Shown here one piece after another: positions 8,856 through 19,198 of a DNA stretch of 24,317 nucleotides. Position 1 is the stretch's first letter, and the number at the start of each line of letters is the position of its first letter. The DNA comes from Chara braunii (Eukaryota; Streptophyta; Charophyceae; Charales; Characeae). The notes under the pieces were generated by a model. It worked only from the letters and a program-made list of their open reading frames with translations. It did not search any database and was not told where the DNA came from. The position numbers and the translations under genes were made by a program. The stretch is from the NCBI GenBank assembly GCA_003427395.1, contig BFEA01000512.1:599903-624219 (forward strand), in the 5' to 3' direction.

Positions 8856-10559
8856 GCACACCCAACCAGGGTGTGTAGACATACCCACCATACAGTCTAC
8901 AACCTCACTGCTGGTTGCCACGCAGGTGAGAATTGAAAATTTACTCCAGACAACAATTTGTCTATGCGCACTGATCCAAGGATCGAACACGTGACCTCCA
9001 CGTCAAGAGGCAAACACTCGACCAAACGGCTAAGTGGACTGGGGTGAAAGTTAAGCCCCAAAATCAGTACTTAACCCCACCCCAACACGGGTACTCGTTT
9101 TTCCCCGCGACCCGGTGTACCCAGTCACACACACGCACCCAACCAGGGTGTGTAGACGTAGCCACCATACAATGTACGATCTCACTCCTTGTTGCCTTAC
9201 AGGTAAGAATTAAAAACTTACTCCGGACAACAATCTGACCATCCGCACCGATCCAAGGATCGAACACGTGACCTCCACGTCAAGAGGCAAACACTCAACC
9301 AAACGGCTAAGTGGACTGGGGCGAAAGTTAAACCCCAAGATGAGTACTTAACCCCACCCCAGCACGGGTACTCCTTTTTCCCCGCAACCCAGTGTACCCA
9401 GTCACACACGCGCACCCAACCAGGGTGTGTAGACATAGCCACCATACAGTGTACGACCTCACTGCTGGTTTTCACACAGGTAAGAATTAAAAACTTACTC
9501 CAGACAACAATTTGTCCGTCCGCATGGATCCAAGGATCGAGCACGTGACCTCCACGTCAAGAGGCAAACACTCAACCAAACGGCTAAGTGGACTGGGGTG
9601 AAAGTTAAGCCCCAAGATGAGTACTTAGCCCTACCCCAACACGAGTACTCGTTTTTCCCCACGACCCGGTGTACCCAATCACACACGCGCACCCAACCAG
9701 GGTGTGTAGATGTAGCCACCATACCCTGTACGACCTCACTGCTGGTTGACACGCAGGTAAGAATTGAAAACTTACTCCAGACAACAATATGTTCCTCCGC
9801 ACCGATCCAAGGATCGAACACGTGACCTCCACGTCAATAGGCAAACACTTTACCAAACGGCTAAGTGGACTGGGGTGAAAGTTAAGCCCCAAGATGAGTA
9901 CTTAACCCCACCCCAGCATGGGTACTCGTTTTTCCCCGCGACCCGGTGTACCCAGTCACACACACGCACCCAACCAAGGTGTGTAGACGTAGCCACCATA
10001 CAGTGTACGACCTCACTGCTGGTTGCTGCGCAGGTAAGAATTGAAAACTTACTCCAGACAACAATTTGTCCATCCGCACCGATCCAAGGATCGAACACGT
10101 GACCTCCACGTCAAGAGGCAAACACTCAACCAAACAGCTAAGTGGACTGGGGTGAAAATTAAGCCGCAAGATGAGTACTTATCCCCACGCCAGCACAGGT
10201 ACTCGTTTTTCCCCGCGACCCGGTGTACCTAGTCACACACGTGCACCCAACCAGGGTGTGTAGATGTAGCCACCATACAGTGTACGACCTCAGTGCTGGT
10301 TGTCACACGGGTAAGAATTGAAAACTTACTCCAGACAACAATTTGTCCGTCCGCACCGATCCAAGGATCGAACACATGACCTCCACGCCAAGAGGCAAAC
10401 ACTCAACCAAACGGCTAAGTGGACAGGGGTGAAAGTTAAGCCCCAAGATGAGTACTTAACCCCACCCCAACACGGGTACCCGTTTTTCCCTGCGACCCGG
10501 TGTACCCAATCACACACACGCACCCAACCAGGGTGTATAGACGTAGCCACCATCTGTGT
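8856..10559 (-). repeat. 277-bp tandem array A with tRNA-like core
   Basis: Six units repeat with a period of exactly 277 bp: the landmark GATCCAAGGATCGAA begins at 8973, 9250, 9527, 9804, 10081 and 10358. On the minus strand each unit has TAGCCGTTTGG followed 45 nt later by TTCGATCC, matching the tRNA A-box/B-box spacing (e.g. 9299-9309 and 9257-9265). About 45 nt beyond the B-box is a TTTT run that could end a pol III transcript. Acceptor and D stems pair poorly, so this is a tRNA-related SINE-like core rather than a working tRNA. The unit also has a CACCC/GGGTG stem-loop. Recurrent ~80-110-aa frames shift phase each unit (277 = 3x92+1) and are not genes. The array ends inside a GCCACCAT...GTGTA motif. 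Confidence 0.9.
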
Positions 10560-11060
10560 ATCTTTTGAACGCAGAACGGGCGGAATTCAATGCCCGTTCA
10601 TCCGTTCAACGGGCCCCGGACCCCCGTTGAATCGCGTTTAACGCGAAAATGGGGGTGTCACGACGAATTCCGAAAAACGGAATTCGCGCGTTGGGCCTCG
10701 GACAAGTGGCTTTATGGGCCCAAACACAAAAAACAGTAAAAAAAATAAAAAATTTTGCCCCCCGTTAACAGGGTGGGGTGGCCAAACATGCCCTTCCCTT
10801 TTGAAAATAAAACTGCAAATGAAACACTTCATGTTTTTTTTTTTTTTTTTTTTCATAGGGTCAGAGTTGTCCACCCCGACGGTCGGCGGCTCCTGCCTAG
10901 TCGGCTGCCAAGAGAGAGAGAGCATGGGCCCTCTCGCTGTGAAGAAGGCAGCTTTCAACTTTCACAGTTGAAGCACGCGGACTATATATGGTGTAGACGC
11001 AAATTAAGGTCTGTGTTTCAGCAGTTATGGGAGCACTGGGCAGTAGCAGGTCAACTCACC
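10560..11060 (+). repeat. Putative mobile or rearranged element, forward copy
   Basis: This stretch has a diverged relative in reverse orientation at about 19930-20222. Shared points are TTCAACG...CGTTGAA stems, a poly(T)/poly(A)-rich middle, a TATA-like motif (CTATATATGG near 10981) and CAGCAGTTATGGG near 11018 (copy B minus strand, about 19950). Its left end has four perfect stem-loops in 112 bp: AACGGGC/GCCCGTT (10575-10598), TTCAACGGG/CCCGTTGAA (10605-10631), CGCGTT/AACGCG (10633-10645) and CGAATTCCG/CGGAATTCG (10664-10686). A 20-nt T run lies at 10834-10853 and TTCAACT/AGTTGAA at 10954-10972. No transposase is present. A non-autonomous element is one reading; an inverted segment of old repeat is another. 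Confidence 0.5.
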
Positions 11061-11094
11061 ACGTGATTTTCAGGGCTTCCCTCCACTGCTTACC

Positions 11095-11455
11095 AAATCT
11101 GCAAGACTCGAATGAATCTTCTGCTAGAACATGGAATCATACGCTGTCATATGTTTTGTGTTTTGTGCAAGTGCTGACGAGTGGAGCTAGGCCTTCAGGG
11201 CCACAGCTTGTAGGAAAAGGAAAACAAAAAAAAAACAAAAAAAAAAGAGTTAAAACTCGAATGAATCTTCAGCTAGAACATGGAATCATACGTTGCAATA
11301 GGTTTTGTCTTTTGTGCAAGTGTTGACGAGTGGAGCTAGGCCCTTAGGGCCACAGCTCGTAGGAAAAGGAAAACAGGAAAAAAAAAAAAAAAAAAAAAAA
11401 AGTGCAAAACTCGAATGAATCTTCTTCTAAAACATGGAATCATACGCTGTCGGTG
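11095..11455. repeat. ~150-bp A-rich tandem repeats, copy A
   Basis: CTCGAATGAATCTTC recurs at 11107, 11256 and 11410. Each unit carries GTGCAAGTGCTGACGAGTGG, a GAGCTAGGCCC/GGGCC..AGCTC hairpin and a run of A of up to about 25. The third unit is cut off at CATACGCTGTCGG. Relatives occur at 19688-19915 next to the end of copy B. The poly(A)-ended unit could reflect retroposition, but the tandem arrangement argues for simple duplication. Confidence 0.8.
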
Positions 11456-12135
11456 CGAATACCCTTACAAGGGTATCCGCCCAGTTTTTGCAGATGACAG
11501 AAAATAAGTTTAGCTTAAAGTATACCACGCGAGGCGCGGTAGTATTAGTAATCTATGCTAGCTGAAGGTTGACTAGAAGTAGGGAGTGTATGGGTACGCA
11601 GATTTAAGGCGCTCGTGACTCCCTCTCTCTGATCATGATTGTGGGACCGGCATGGATGCCGGTTGTTTTGTGTTATTATAAATATTATTTATTTTTTATT
11701 AAGCCAGGACTTAGGAATACCTTTTTCCCCTCTACCGTTTAGTACGATTGACGGCTAAGTGAGCATATACGGACATATGGTGGATCCAGATGATGGGACC
11801 TGATGGGTACGGCCAAATAGGGGTAGCCGCGGGCACGGCCGGTGGACCGGCGCGAGTTTTCGACAGCCCTACGTGCAGGCGCGGGCCAAGAAGTGGCCCA
11901 GGGCGATTCCTTGGCCCCGAGCACCATGCGCTACCACTTTATCTAGGATTCCGCTTCTGTTGGTACCAGGCTTGGGCTTAGCCCTGTAGGTTACGACATT
12001 GGACTGACACTTCGAAGGTTCAGGGATCGAGATCGAGCGGCGATGGCACGGGAATATTAGAGTGGCGCGGAGGGACCACAAGGTCGAGGGCCCGACGGGG
12101 CTGTCCCCCTTGGTTTTGCCGCCGGTGACGCTAGG
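11456..12135. other. No gene seen; stem-loops and GC-rich DNA
   Basis: A 26-bp near-palindrome (11455-11480: GCG-ATACCCTT, AC loop, AAGGGTAT-CGC with one mismatch) opens the stretch. ACCGGCAT/ATGCCGGT lies at 11646-11663, and a CGCG-AGG-CGCG palindrome near 11530. An AT-rich patch is at 11675-11705, after which base composition becomes strongly GC-rich. Frames here do not look like known proteins. Confidence 0.5.
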
Positions 12136-12879
12136 ATGGTGCCGGCCTTATCTTTTTCCCCGCTGGCACGTCCCCGACGATTAAAAATTCTAAATAAGTT
12201 TGTTTTATTTATTGTTTTACTATTTGTCTTTTACTCTTTTTTGGTGGTGTTCCGACGCCCCGTCGGTTTGGGCACGGTGCCGGACTTAGCGGCCGCCGCG
12301 GGGGTCGGGGACCTCGAGTGCACGAACCGTTCGGATTTCTGCATGGTCAGGATGCCGGTGAGGGTCCTTGGTCCCTCCATTTTAAAACTTGGACCAAGGA
12401 GTTCAACGTGCATGCGAGCCGGTGGGGGATTGGCCCACATGGCGAACGGTGAGCCTTGCCCAGGGGGCCGGGCAGTGGTGAAGGCGCGCCAGGACTCGGG
12501 CTGCAGGCTGCAGCGGCAGAACGCACGGAGCCCCTCCTCTACTTCGGACCTTAAAAGTTCTCATTTGAATATTTGCTACCACCGCCGAAGATCTGCGCAG
12601 GGCCCAACACGTCTAGGCTCATGCTTAGATAAGCGGCGGGCCGCTCCCTTTGGCTTTGTGGTTGGTTGTGGGGGGGTACCCAATGGGGACCCGAAAGAGG
12701 GAAGCGGCACAGAGCAGGCGGAGGCGCACAGTGCGGGGCAAGGTCGGCATGGCGTGGCCATAGCGCCGCTGCTACATGCAGGCCGTTCGATGGGTTGGAG
12801 TATAAGAGGCGAAAGACTAAAATCGGGCCAGTTGACGATCGGTGGTCGTTGGAATGTCGGCCACGACAGATTTGCCTAG
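12136..12879 (+). CDS. Doubtful 247-codon ORF, possibly not a gene
   Basis: An ATG-started frame of 247 codons. Residues about 18-42 are hydrophobic (KFVLFIVLLFVFYSFLVVF), which could be read as a membrane segment, but this comes from an AT-rich patch inside GC-rich DNA. The rest is rich in Gly, Arg, Ser and Ala without a recognisable motif, as expected when GC-rich DNA lacks stops by chance. A perfect 10-bp stem-loop (TCCTTGGTCC at 12365-12374 with 12391-12400) lies inside it, and CCGACG/CGTCGG at 12252-12266. Other frames in both strands are also long here. I do not recognise it and think it is more likely non-coding. Confidence 0.12.
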   Translation: MVPALSFSPLARPRRLKILNKFVLFIVLLFVFYSFLVVFRRPVGLGTVPDLAAAAGVGDLECTNRSDFCMVRMPVRVLGPSILKLGPRSSTCMRAGGGLAHMANGEPCPGGRAVVKARQDSGCRLQRQNARSPSSTSDLKSSHLNICYHRRRSAQGPTRLGSCLDKRRAAPFGFVVGCGGVPNGDPKEGSGTEQAEAHSAGQGRHGVAIAPLLHAGRSMGWSIRGERLKSGQLTIGGRWNVGHDRFA

Positions 12880-14680
12880 ACCGTGCTGGGCGTCGCGGGC
12901 CTGCTACGGGCGGATGCGGTATTAGTAGCATGAGAGCGTTCAGGCAGCGGAGGGGCAGGTGCTAAGGCAGTGAGACAACGAGCAGCAGGAAGGAGACTGC
13001 GCAGGGAGGCAGACAAGCGACGGGCAGTGAAAAACAGGTGAACAAGAGAATGCACCTGGACAGGAAGAAGCGCGGGGTACATGCGGGGTAAGTAGGAGAT
13101 GGCGGAGGAGGGTGCTGGGCGCAGTCGAAAGACGGTAGCACTCTCGATCCGGAACGAAATCGAGAGGGGGAAGAAGCGATCCTGGGGATTTAACACCGGG
13201 CGAATCGCATGGCGGTGTTAGTTTGAGGAGGGAATTAGTATAGGAGGAGGTTAGTGAGAGGTGGTGCGCGGAGGGATGGCGGGATCAACTATGGTGGGAA
13301 TCGGAAAAACGCACCTACTCGCTCATTTCTTAGTGAAAATGGACGAGGAAGGTTAGTGAAAAGGGGTTCTTAGGTGTGGCGATCCCGATCCTATAGTAAG
13401 ACTGAGAGGAAAAAATAGTAGAAAGAGAGGTAGTAGGGAGTTGGGCTGCGCGAAGATGGCTATGGTGAGGAGCAAAGAAGAAGAAGGGAGAGGAATCCAT
13501 ATCTCATGCACTTGCGGACAAGATCGGGCGGGGAGGGAAGCATTTTGAAGGTTTTTGGGCCAGGCGAACACAACCGTGAAGTCAGTTTTGTACGAAAGTT
13601 AGTAGGAAAGGCGTTAGTAGAAAAAGGGGGTGCGCGGAGGCTATGGCGGGAGGAATAATAGCGGGATTGAAAGTTCGGAATCCCGCTCGATTCTCGGTAG
13701 ATTCGAGCGGAATGAGATGCGAGACTGGGGGTTGGGAATGAGGCGAATCGAATGGTAGTATTAGACTTAGAGTTTAGTAGGTAGTTTTTGAGATTGTTAG
13801 TTAGGAAGTCGCGCCCGGGAGGAGGCTGTGGAAGACATCGATGAACCTGCCCGTATATTAGCGGTAGATTCGTTCGATTTTGCTTATCCTTTCCATGGCA
13901 ATGACGCGGGGATGGCCGTGGGGTCGGAGACTTACCTATTTGACCGCCCGAGCTCCCTCTCGCTGAAGCGCCAGTCTTGACTCTCTCTCAGACGAATGGT
14001 ATTGGCCCCATGACTTCGAATGCACTTAGTCGTGTGAACAAGCCAGGTGCAGGCGGAGCAAGCAGGCCAGGCGCAGCAAGGCAGCACACTGGGGGCACCG
14101 GGATAGCACAGCGACGGGCAAGGCGGTGCTGCCAGAGCTGTCGGAGAGCACAGTGAAGGAAAATGGCAGAGGCGGGCACTACGAGATGCAGGCAGCGGGC
14201 GCAGAAGCGGAGCAACGAGTTAGGAAGTGGAGTAGGCAGCGGGTGACTGGAAGCGACGGGCGGAAGGCCGGTGAGGCGCAGACAAGGGGGAAAACGAAGG
14301 GATGAACCTGGCGCGATTCCACGCCAGGTACGCGCAGCAAGAGAAATCACAGACGCTAGCCATGGTGGGAGTGGTAGAGGTGAGGAGAAAGGAACTTGTA
14401 TCTCACTCATTTTTGGATGAAATTGAGCGAGAGAAGATTCATTCTAGAGGTTTTGACATACTGCGGTTTGGATGGGAGGGTTAGAATCGGAGTTCAGTGG
14501 TTAGTTATAGAGTTCTGTAAAGAAGATCTTGCGCGGAGGTGTAGCAATGGAGGGGACTTGAAGTTGACAACGAATCTTCCCGGTTTTTGGCAGGAGGTTC
14601 ATTTATAATTTTCTTTTGTATTTTGTCTCTTCTTTCTGTGTGCATTGGGCCGGGTATGACATCGAGGTGGGTGCGAGGGT

Positions 14681-14684
<4 letters not shown>
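12880..14684. repeat. GC/purine-rich region with old diverged repeats
   Basis: No convincing gene. Segments resemble one another: GCGCGGAGG-containing stretches near 13267, 13632 and 14530, and a ~120-bp match between about 13450-13570 and 14345-14480 (shared ATCTCA, then a purine-rich run, then GAAGGTTTTT or GAGGTTTT). TTAGTAGG/TTAGTGAG motifs recur. They look like relics of a ~0.9-kb duplicated element. The plus strand is purine-rich, which creates Pro/Ser/Leu-rich minus-strand frames that are composition artefacts. Confidence 0.4.

Positions 14685-14727
<43 letters not shown>
14685..14727. repeat. (GA)n microsatellite
   Basis: A perfect GA tract of about 43 bp. The frame across it (RERERER...) is not a gene. 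Confidence 0.95.
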
Positions 14728-14734
<7 letters not shown>

Positions 14735-15639
14735 GTCCGAGGGAAGTGGGGCGCACGTACCTGGAGGGAATCAGTGACGGAGGACGTGGTTGCACCCGCT
14801 ACCGAGGATCACAAGGTGGAGTGAGCCTGACCGTTGTCTCAGGTCAGGTACATCAGGGTAGTAGCTACTCGGTTCGGGATATCGGCGTCATCTATACTTA
14901 ATGACGGAGGCTTGTCGAAGGGACTCCCTGACTCAGTCCGTAGTGGGAGCCGGCAGTGTTCGGAATTCGATCGTAATATGAGTGAAGTGTGTGTTGTCAT
15001 GTTCGGTGTCGGGTGTGTGGGTGTCTGCATCTGAGCCCTGTCGGGCAAGCGCCCGTGGTGATGTGCCCGCCAGGCGGTGTGACCGTATTGTTGGTGCTGC
15101 CCCGCGCCTTGCTGCTCCACCTGAGTACTATCCACCCGCGGGCCGTTCCGTCGGGGCTGCCACTAGCGTGCCCAGGTTGGTGGCCTTGTTGCTAGTGCCT
15201 TGTGCCCAACTCCACGGCTGCCGGTCTGCTGGTCCGGAAGCCTGGCTAGAACCAGCAAGGCTGGTGCTCTGACTGCGTTGTTTTGTACTCTGCTTCACGG
15301 GTTCAACACTGCATCCGGTGGGCCGAGGCGAGCCCTGCAGTCAATGAGGGACGGAGTCAAGAGTTGAGGGTAACAGGAAGGCTGGCTGTAAGACTACAGA
15401 CTTACCGGACAATTGGTACTGGTCGCTGAACGGATCAGCGGTAGACTAGTTACAGGGGGGGAGACTTGGGGACCAGTGATGTAGTGCCGTTACTGCAGCA
15501 TGAGGAGTAGTCGCGGGCGTGTCGAGCCTGCTGCGCATCGCTGTGGTAATCGTAAAAACTGACCGATTGAGAACTTCTCCCTGACCTTAAGGCTGTAGTG
15601 TGGCGAAAACTGTCCTGAGAAAGGGGTGTTGCTGCGTTC
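14728..15639. other. No gene seen; GC-rich spacer
   Basis: Only short overlapping frames on both strands and no recognisable motif. From about 15430 there are scraps of similarity to 3690-3960 (such as GTGTCGAG near 15518), suggesting that copy B of the large repeat starts gradually here. Confidence 0.5.
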
Positions 15640-15841
15640 TGGAGGGTCGTCATTGGGTCGGCAGCCGGCAGTTTGATTTCGGATTGACCGGAGACTGCGC
15701 GTTTTGGCCACCATTGCGGGGCCCTCGGGCGAGTGAAGGTAACAAGGCCCTCTCACGCGAGTTTGAGAGCACCCTTCTGGGATCTTAGAGTCTGAAATTC
15801 CTTTCTTTTATCCTTCTTACTCTAAGTCTGGTCCTGAAGGC

Positions 15842-15953
15842 GGCAGGCGGGATTGCAGCCCGTAGGACCGCACTAAGACTCTGTGGGGAGTCTGGCCACC
15901 GATTGTGGGAGCTCTGCCGGAACTCAGGAGGAGTTCTGGAGGCAGGAAACTGA
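15842..15953 (+). ncRNA. Hairpin block of copy B (candidate structured RNA)
   Basis: Stems CGGG/CCCG (15848-15862), GACTC/GAGTC (15877-15892) and GAACTC-AGGAG-GAGTTC (15920-15936). The last is perfectly paired although its sequence differs from copy A at both sides of three pairs. The ~110-nt block is among the better-conserved parts of the large repeat. It may be a structured part of a longer RNA. Confidence 0.45.
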
Positions 15954-15976
15954 CAGGTAGTCATTGCTTGTCTCTC

Positions 15977-15982
15977 TATAAA
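15977..15982 (+). promoter_or_regulatory. TATA-like box, copy B
   Basis: TATAAA in a CTATAAACCCAGT context, same place as in copy A and about 230 bp before the first hairpin of the array. Confidence 0.3.
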
Positions 15983-16208
15983 CCCAGTTATAGCCTTTAC
16001 CTGTATTTTCCATTGTATCTCTGACTGAATATATGGTGTGCAGCCTTACTTTGACCTTTGTTTGACTTTCAGGACACTGAATTAGGCTAAGTAAAGGAAT
16101 GTCTGCTCAATCTCAGTTTCAGCTTTATTGGTTGTGTGAAAGCAGACTTTTAAAAGAAACTGCATCTGGGGAAGGCATGATGGAGAACTGTTTTGATTGA
16201 GGGTTTGA

Positions 16209-16851
16209 CTGGGTCATTAAGGCTGGGAAGTCCCCATAAGTTTTAGGAGACCCAGTGGTTTGTTTATTTTGGCTTGTATGGAGCGTCAGATCCTTCTATA
16301 AGTTTAGGGGGTCTGATTGTTCTGGAGGCTGGGATGTCCCCATAAGTTTGGGGAGACCCAGTGTTATGGCTTGCATGGAGGGTCGGGCTATTCTGTAAGT
16401 TCAGGTGGCCTGACTGCTCTGACTTGTGAAGGGTCTGATTGTGCTTGATTTTCAGGGACTCAGGGCGCTCAATAAGTTTTGGTACTTCGGGTTGCTTTGT
16501 TTTCATTGGGGTTTCATCTGTTTCTTTGGTTTCTGAAACGAGGAGGTCTGAGTTGTTTTATAAGTTTATGTGGCCCAGTCTCTTCCTGCTCTTTATTCTG
16601 AAGAAATAACCTTGGCAAAGAGGCAGACCCTTCTGTAAGTTCAGGGGGTTTGACTCAATGCCACGCACATAATGGTTCAGAGAGGAACGAATCTTGCAGA
16701 GAGTTAGATCCTTCTGTAAGTTCAGGGGGTCTGGCTCAAAGCCTCCCACATGCTAGAACCCAATGGCTATAACTTGGTTATACTCAGAGTCTACTATTAT
16801 TTTACTTAAGAACGAGCTAATCAGACTGTTCTATAAGCTTAGTTGGTCTGA
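16209..16851 (+). repeat. TAAGTT-loop hairpin array, copy B
   Basis: Nine members match those of copy A. Clear ones: TCAGATCC/GGGTCTGA with CTA/TAG (16286-16316); CTGGG/CCCAG plus TCCCCA/TGGGGA (16329-16361); GTCGGGC/GCCTGAC with CTG/CAG (16382-16414); CAGACCC/GGGTTTG with CTG/CAG (16624-16652); AGATCC/GGGTCT with CTG/CAG (16706-16732); TCAGAC/GTCTGA with CTA/TAG around TAAGCT (16821-16851). Weaker ones lie at 16209-16255, 16470-16481 (CAA-TAAGTT-TTG) and about 16555-16570. Compared with copy A, loop-closing triplets change on both sides, e.g. CTA/TAG to CTG/CAG at the fourth member. Confidence 0.75.
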
Positions 16852-17094
16852 CTATAGCCTATCACAACTTGAACAGAGTATAACTAAGAATAAAATTGGT
16901 GGTAAACAGGGGCAGACTGAACTTAAGTAAGTTCAGTCATATGCAGCCTTAGAAGACAAAGAGAACGACAGATATATATAACTTGGATACTTTAAACAGT
17001 TCAGGGCGACTAGAATGGTCTAGTCATGTGCCTAAAGAAGAGAAAAGTAGTTGTGCCCTCTGTTTTGTGTATACTCTTTGGCTAAGTTAGACAC

Positions 17095-17128
17095 ATTCCA
17101 TAAGTTTGGGTGGCCTGACTTTGTGCCT
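17095..17128 (+). repeat. Isolated TAAGTT hairpin, copy B
   Basis: GTTAGAC pairs with GCCTGAC (one mismatch, one G-T) around a CCA-TAAGTT-TGG core. Partner of the copy A hairpin at 6435-6468. Confidence 0.65.
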
Positions 17129-17384
17129 TATGTAAGTTGGGTATAAAGGGTTAAATTACTGAAAGTCCATGAACTATTGTTTGATCAGATAAACTTGGGA
17201 TGGTGAGAGTAGTTACTTTTGTGTGAGATCATTACTTATCTGAGTTTCAGTTTGATAGGTAGTTGCTTTAGTCGCTCGCCACGTGCTAAAGCTATTGGAG
17301 TTAGTTTCAATTCCTGCATTTTCTGAGCTAAATTTTTTTACTTAGATCAATTTTTGCATTTTCTGGGATCATTTTTTGTACTTG

Positions 17385-17945
17385 GCTTTGTATAAATCTT
17401 GGCAAGCTACTTTCTCTATGGGAAGCGCTGCTGAAATTTCTACAAATCCAAGGAGTTAGTCAATTGTTGACTTGTCAAAGTTCAACTTGTCTTTTCTTTA
17501 TATCTGACCTAGTAAAAATCTCGAAAGTCTCCTTTTCTAAAGGGATTGCTGCCCAAATTTTTGCTAATTCAGGAAGTTAGACAAAATTGGACCTTGAGAA
17601 GTCAAAGTTAGTTTTAAATTTTGGACTTAGCCTTGTATAAATTTTGGAATAGCACTTTTCTAGAGAGAGTGCTGCCGAAATTTCTGCAAAACTAAGGAGT
17701 TAGTTAAATCTTGTCTAAGTTGAGCTCAAGTTGTCTCTTGAGTCTATATCTGACTTAGTGTAAATATGGGAAGTCTCCCTTTCTAAATAGTGTAAATATG
17801 AGAGTTAGACAAAATTTCACTTTACATAGTTAGAGATCATTTCTGTTTTCATATTCGGACTTATATAAATTCTGGAAAGGCACTTTTCCTACGGGAAGCG
17901 CTACCAAAATTTTCTTAGTTTAGAGGAGATAGATTATATTTTGAC
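17385..17945 (+). repeat. 123-bp tandem modules, copy B
   Basis: Units marked by GGGAAGCGCTG or variants at 17420, 17542, about 17664 and 17893, with a fourth, partly deleted one near 17788. Copy B thus has about five modules against three in copy A, at 122-123-bp spacing. Confidence 0.75.
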
Positions 17946-19198
17946 AGGTGACGATTCTGGTAATCCACTCTGGATAGGGGAGATTTTGTCATGAGTCTAC
18001 CTTTTCTTTGGGCACTTGCTTAGAGGTAGACTTACATATATTTAACTAAGATGATTTGGGTGAGATCATGATACGGAGATTGTTTTCCATAAACTTATAG
18101 GTTTAGCCTGGGGCATTGACCTGTCATGTGTTACAGGTCCCCTTGATCGTTTGATTCAAGTCTGGACTAGATTCAGCCTGATCCCTTGAGGATCATCTTC
18201 TGTTATCACTGATAACAGGTCGGTTGCCGATTCGTCGGTTTACGATTCAACTTCAATTCACTCCTGTCACTCAACCTAAAAGCTTTAGCCTTGTGATTGA
18301 ACTGTTTTGTTGTGTTTTCACCCGGATTTTATTGAATGGTCATCCAACAAAAGTACTGAGTACTTATTTGAGAGTTGCACGAGTGAGGCTTGTATGGCTA
18401 AGGCGAAGGGTGTGAGTGCAGAGAATGGTTGAAGTTGACCCCGTGTAGTGCGTGAGCTTTTTGGATGAACCTTTGATGTGATTGCAGGTGCGTTTGTGGC
18501 TCGGATTCTGGATGTGATTGTCTGCGATTACATACATATATGGTTGAGAGGAATCCCACTGTGACTGTGAGAAGTGATCGTCCTATGTAATCAACCCTTA
18601 TATATTTATGAGTACCCTGAGTATTTGAGGGGCCTACTGTAATGCGTAAGGGTTAATCAGACTACGTCCTTAAGAGAAAAGGGGGATCCTCTTTTATCCT
18701 TTGCTTGTTGGAGATTTTTATGGTTGGACGTTGTAGTCTGTAGCAGCCATCAAAGTCAAACCCCTTGACTTTCGCTCAGGCCTGGAGTGAGACTCATCCC
18801 CAGGGCCGCAGGAAACGACTGCCACGACATGTATGGACCTGTGTACCACCCACTGTGCACAGAGTGCAGAAGAGGGTGTGTGACCTTCAACCTCGCTTGG
18901 CGGTTGTCCAGCGTCGAGAGATTAACCCTCAAGGCGCTTGTCAGCCGACACTTGAGTGTCGAATGCGACCCTGAAGATTAACAAGGACCGCATGAGTATG
19001 GGTACTTCATGGTATGCCATCGTTGCGACTGCTTGCGTACGTTTGCATTGCTAGTCGATATGAGTAGTCCTTGCGTTCGCACGGTTTTATACTAAGTCTC
19101 GCGCGCGACGCCTGTCCGATTTCCACATTGGAAAGTTATGGGTTGGCTACCGAGGGGCTAGGAGCGTTGTCGCGTTGTTTGTGTTGTATCGTTTCGTA
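17946..19198. other. Copy B, region without a gene
   Basis: Counterpart of 7091-8360, with the conserved GTCGGTTGCCGATTCGTCGG at about 18219 and the TTTGATGTGATTGCAGGT motif near 18474. Frames of 60-70 codons at 18765-18981 overlap each other and have no counterpart in copy A. Confidence 0.6.

Noticed and set aside
8960-9320. Functional tRNA gene on the minus strand
   Set aside because: A-box and B-box spacing fits, but acceptor and D stems do not pair and the anticodon stem leaves an 8-nt loop; better described as tRNA-derived.
8592-10169. Recurrent minus-strand ORFs of 75-110 codons ('MFDPWIGADGQIVVW...')
   Set aside because: They repeat because the 277-bp DNA repeats; 277 is not a multiple of three, so the frame changes every unit and no protein is maintained across the array.
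13988-14410. Minus-strand 140-codon ORF rich in Pro, Leu and Ala
   Set aside because: Composition effect of purine/GC-rich plus strand; no motif and no conserved frame in the related segment near 13450.
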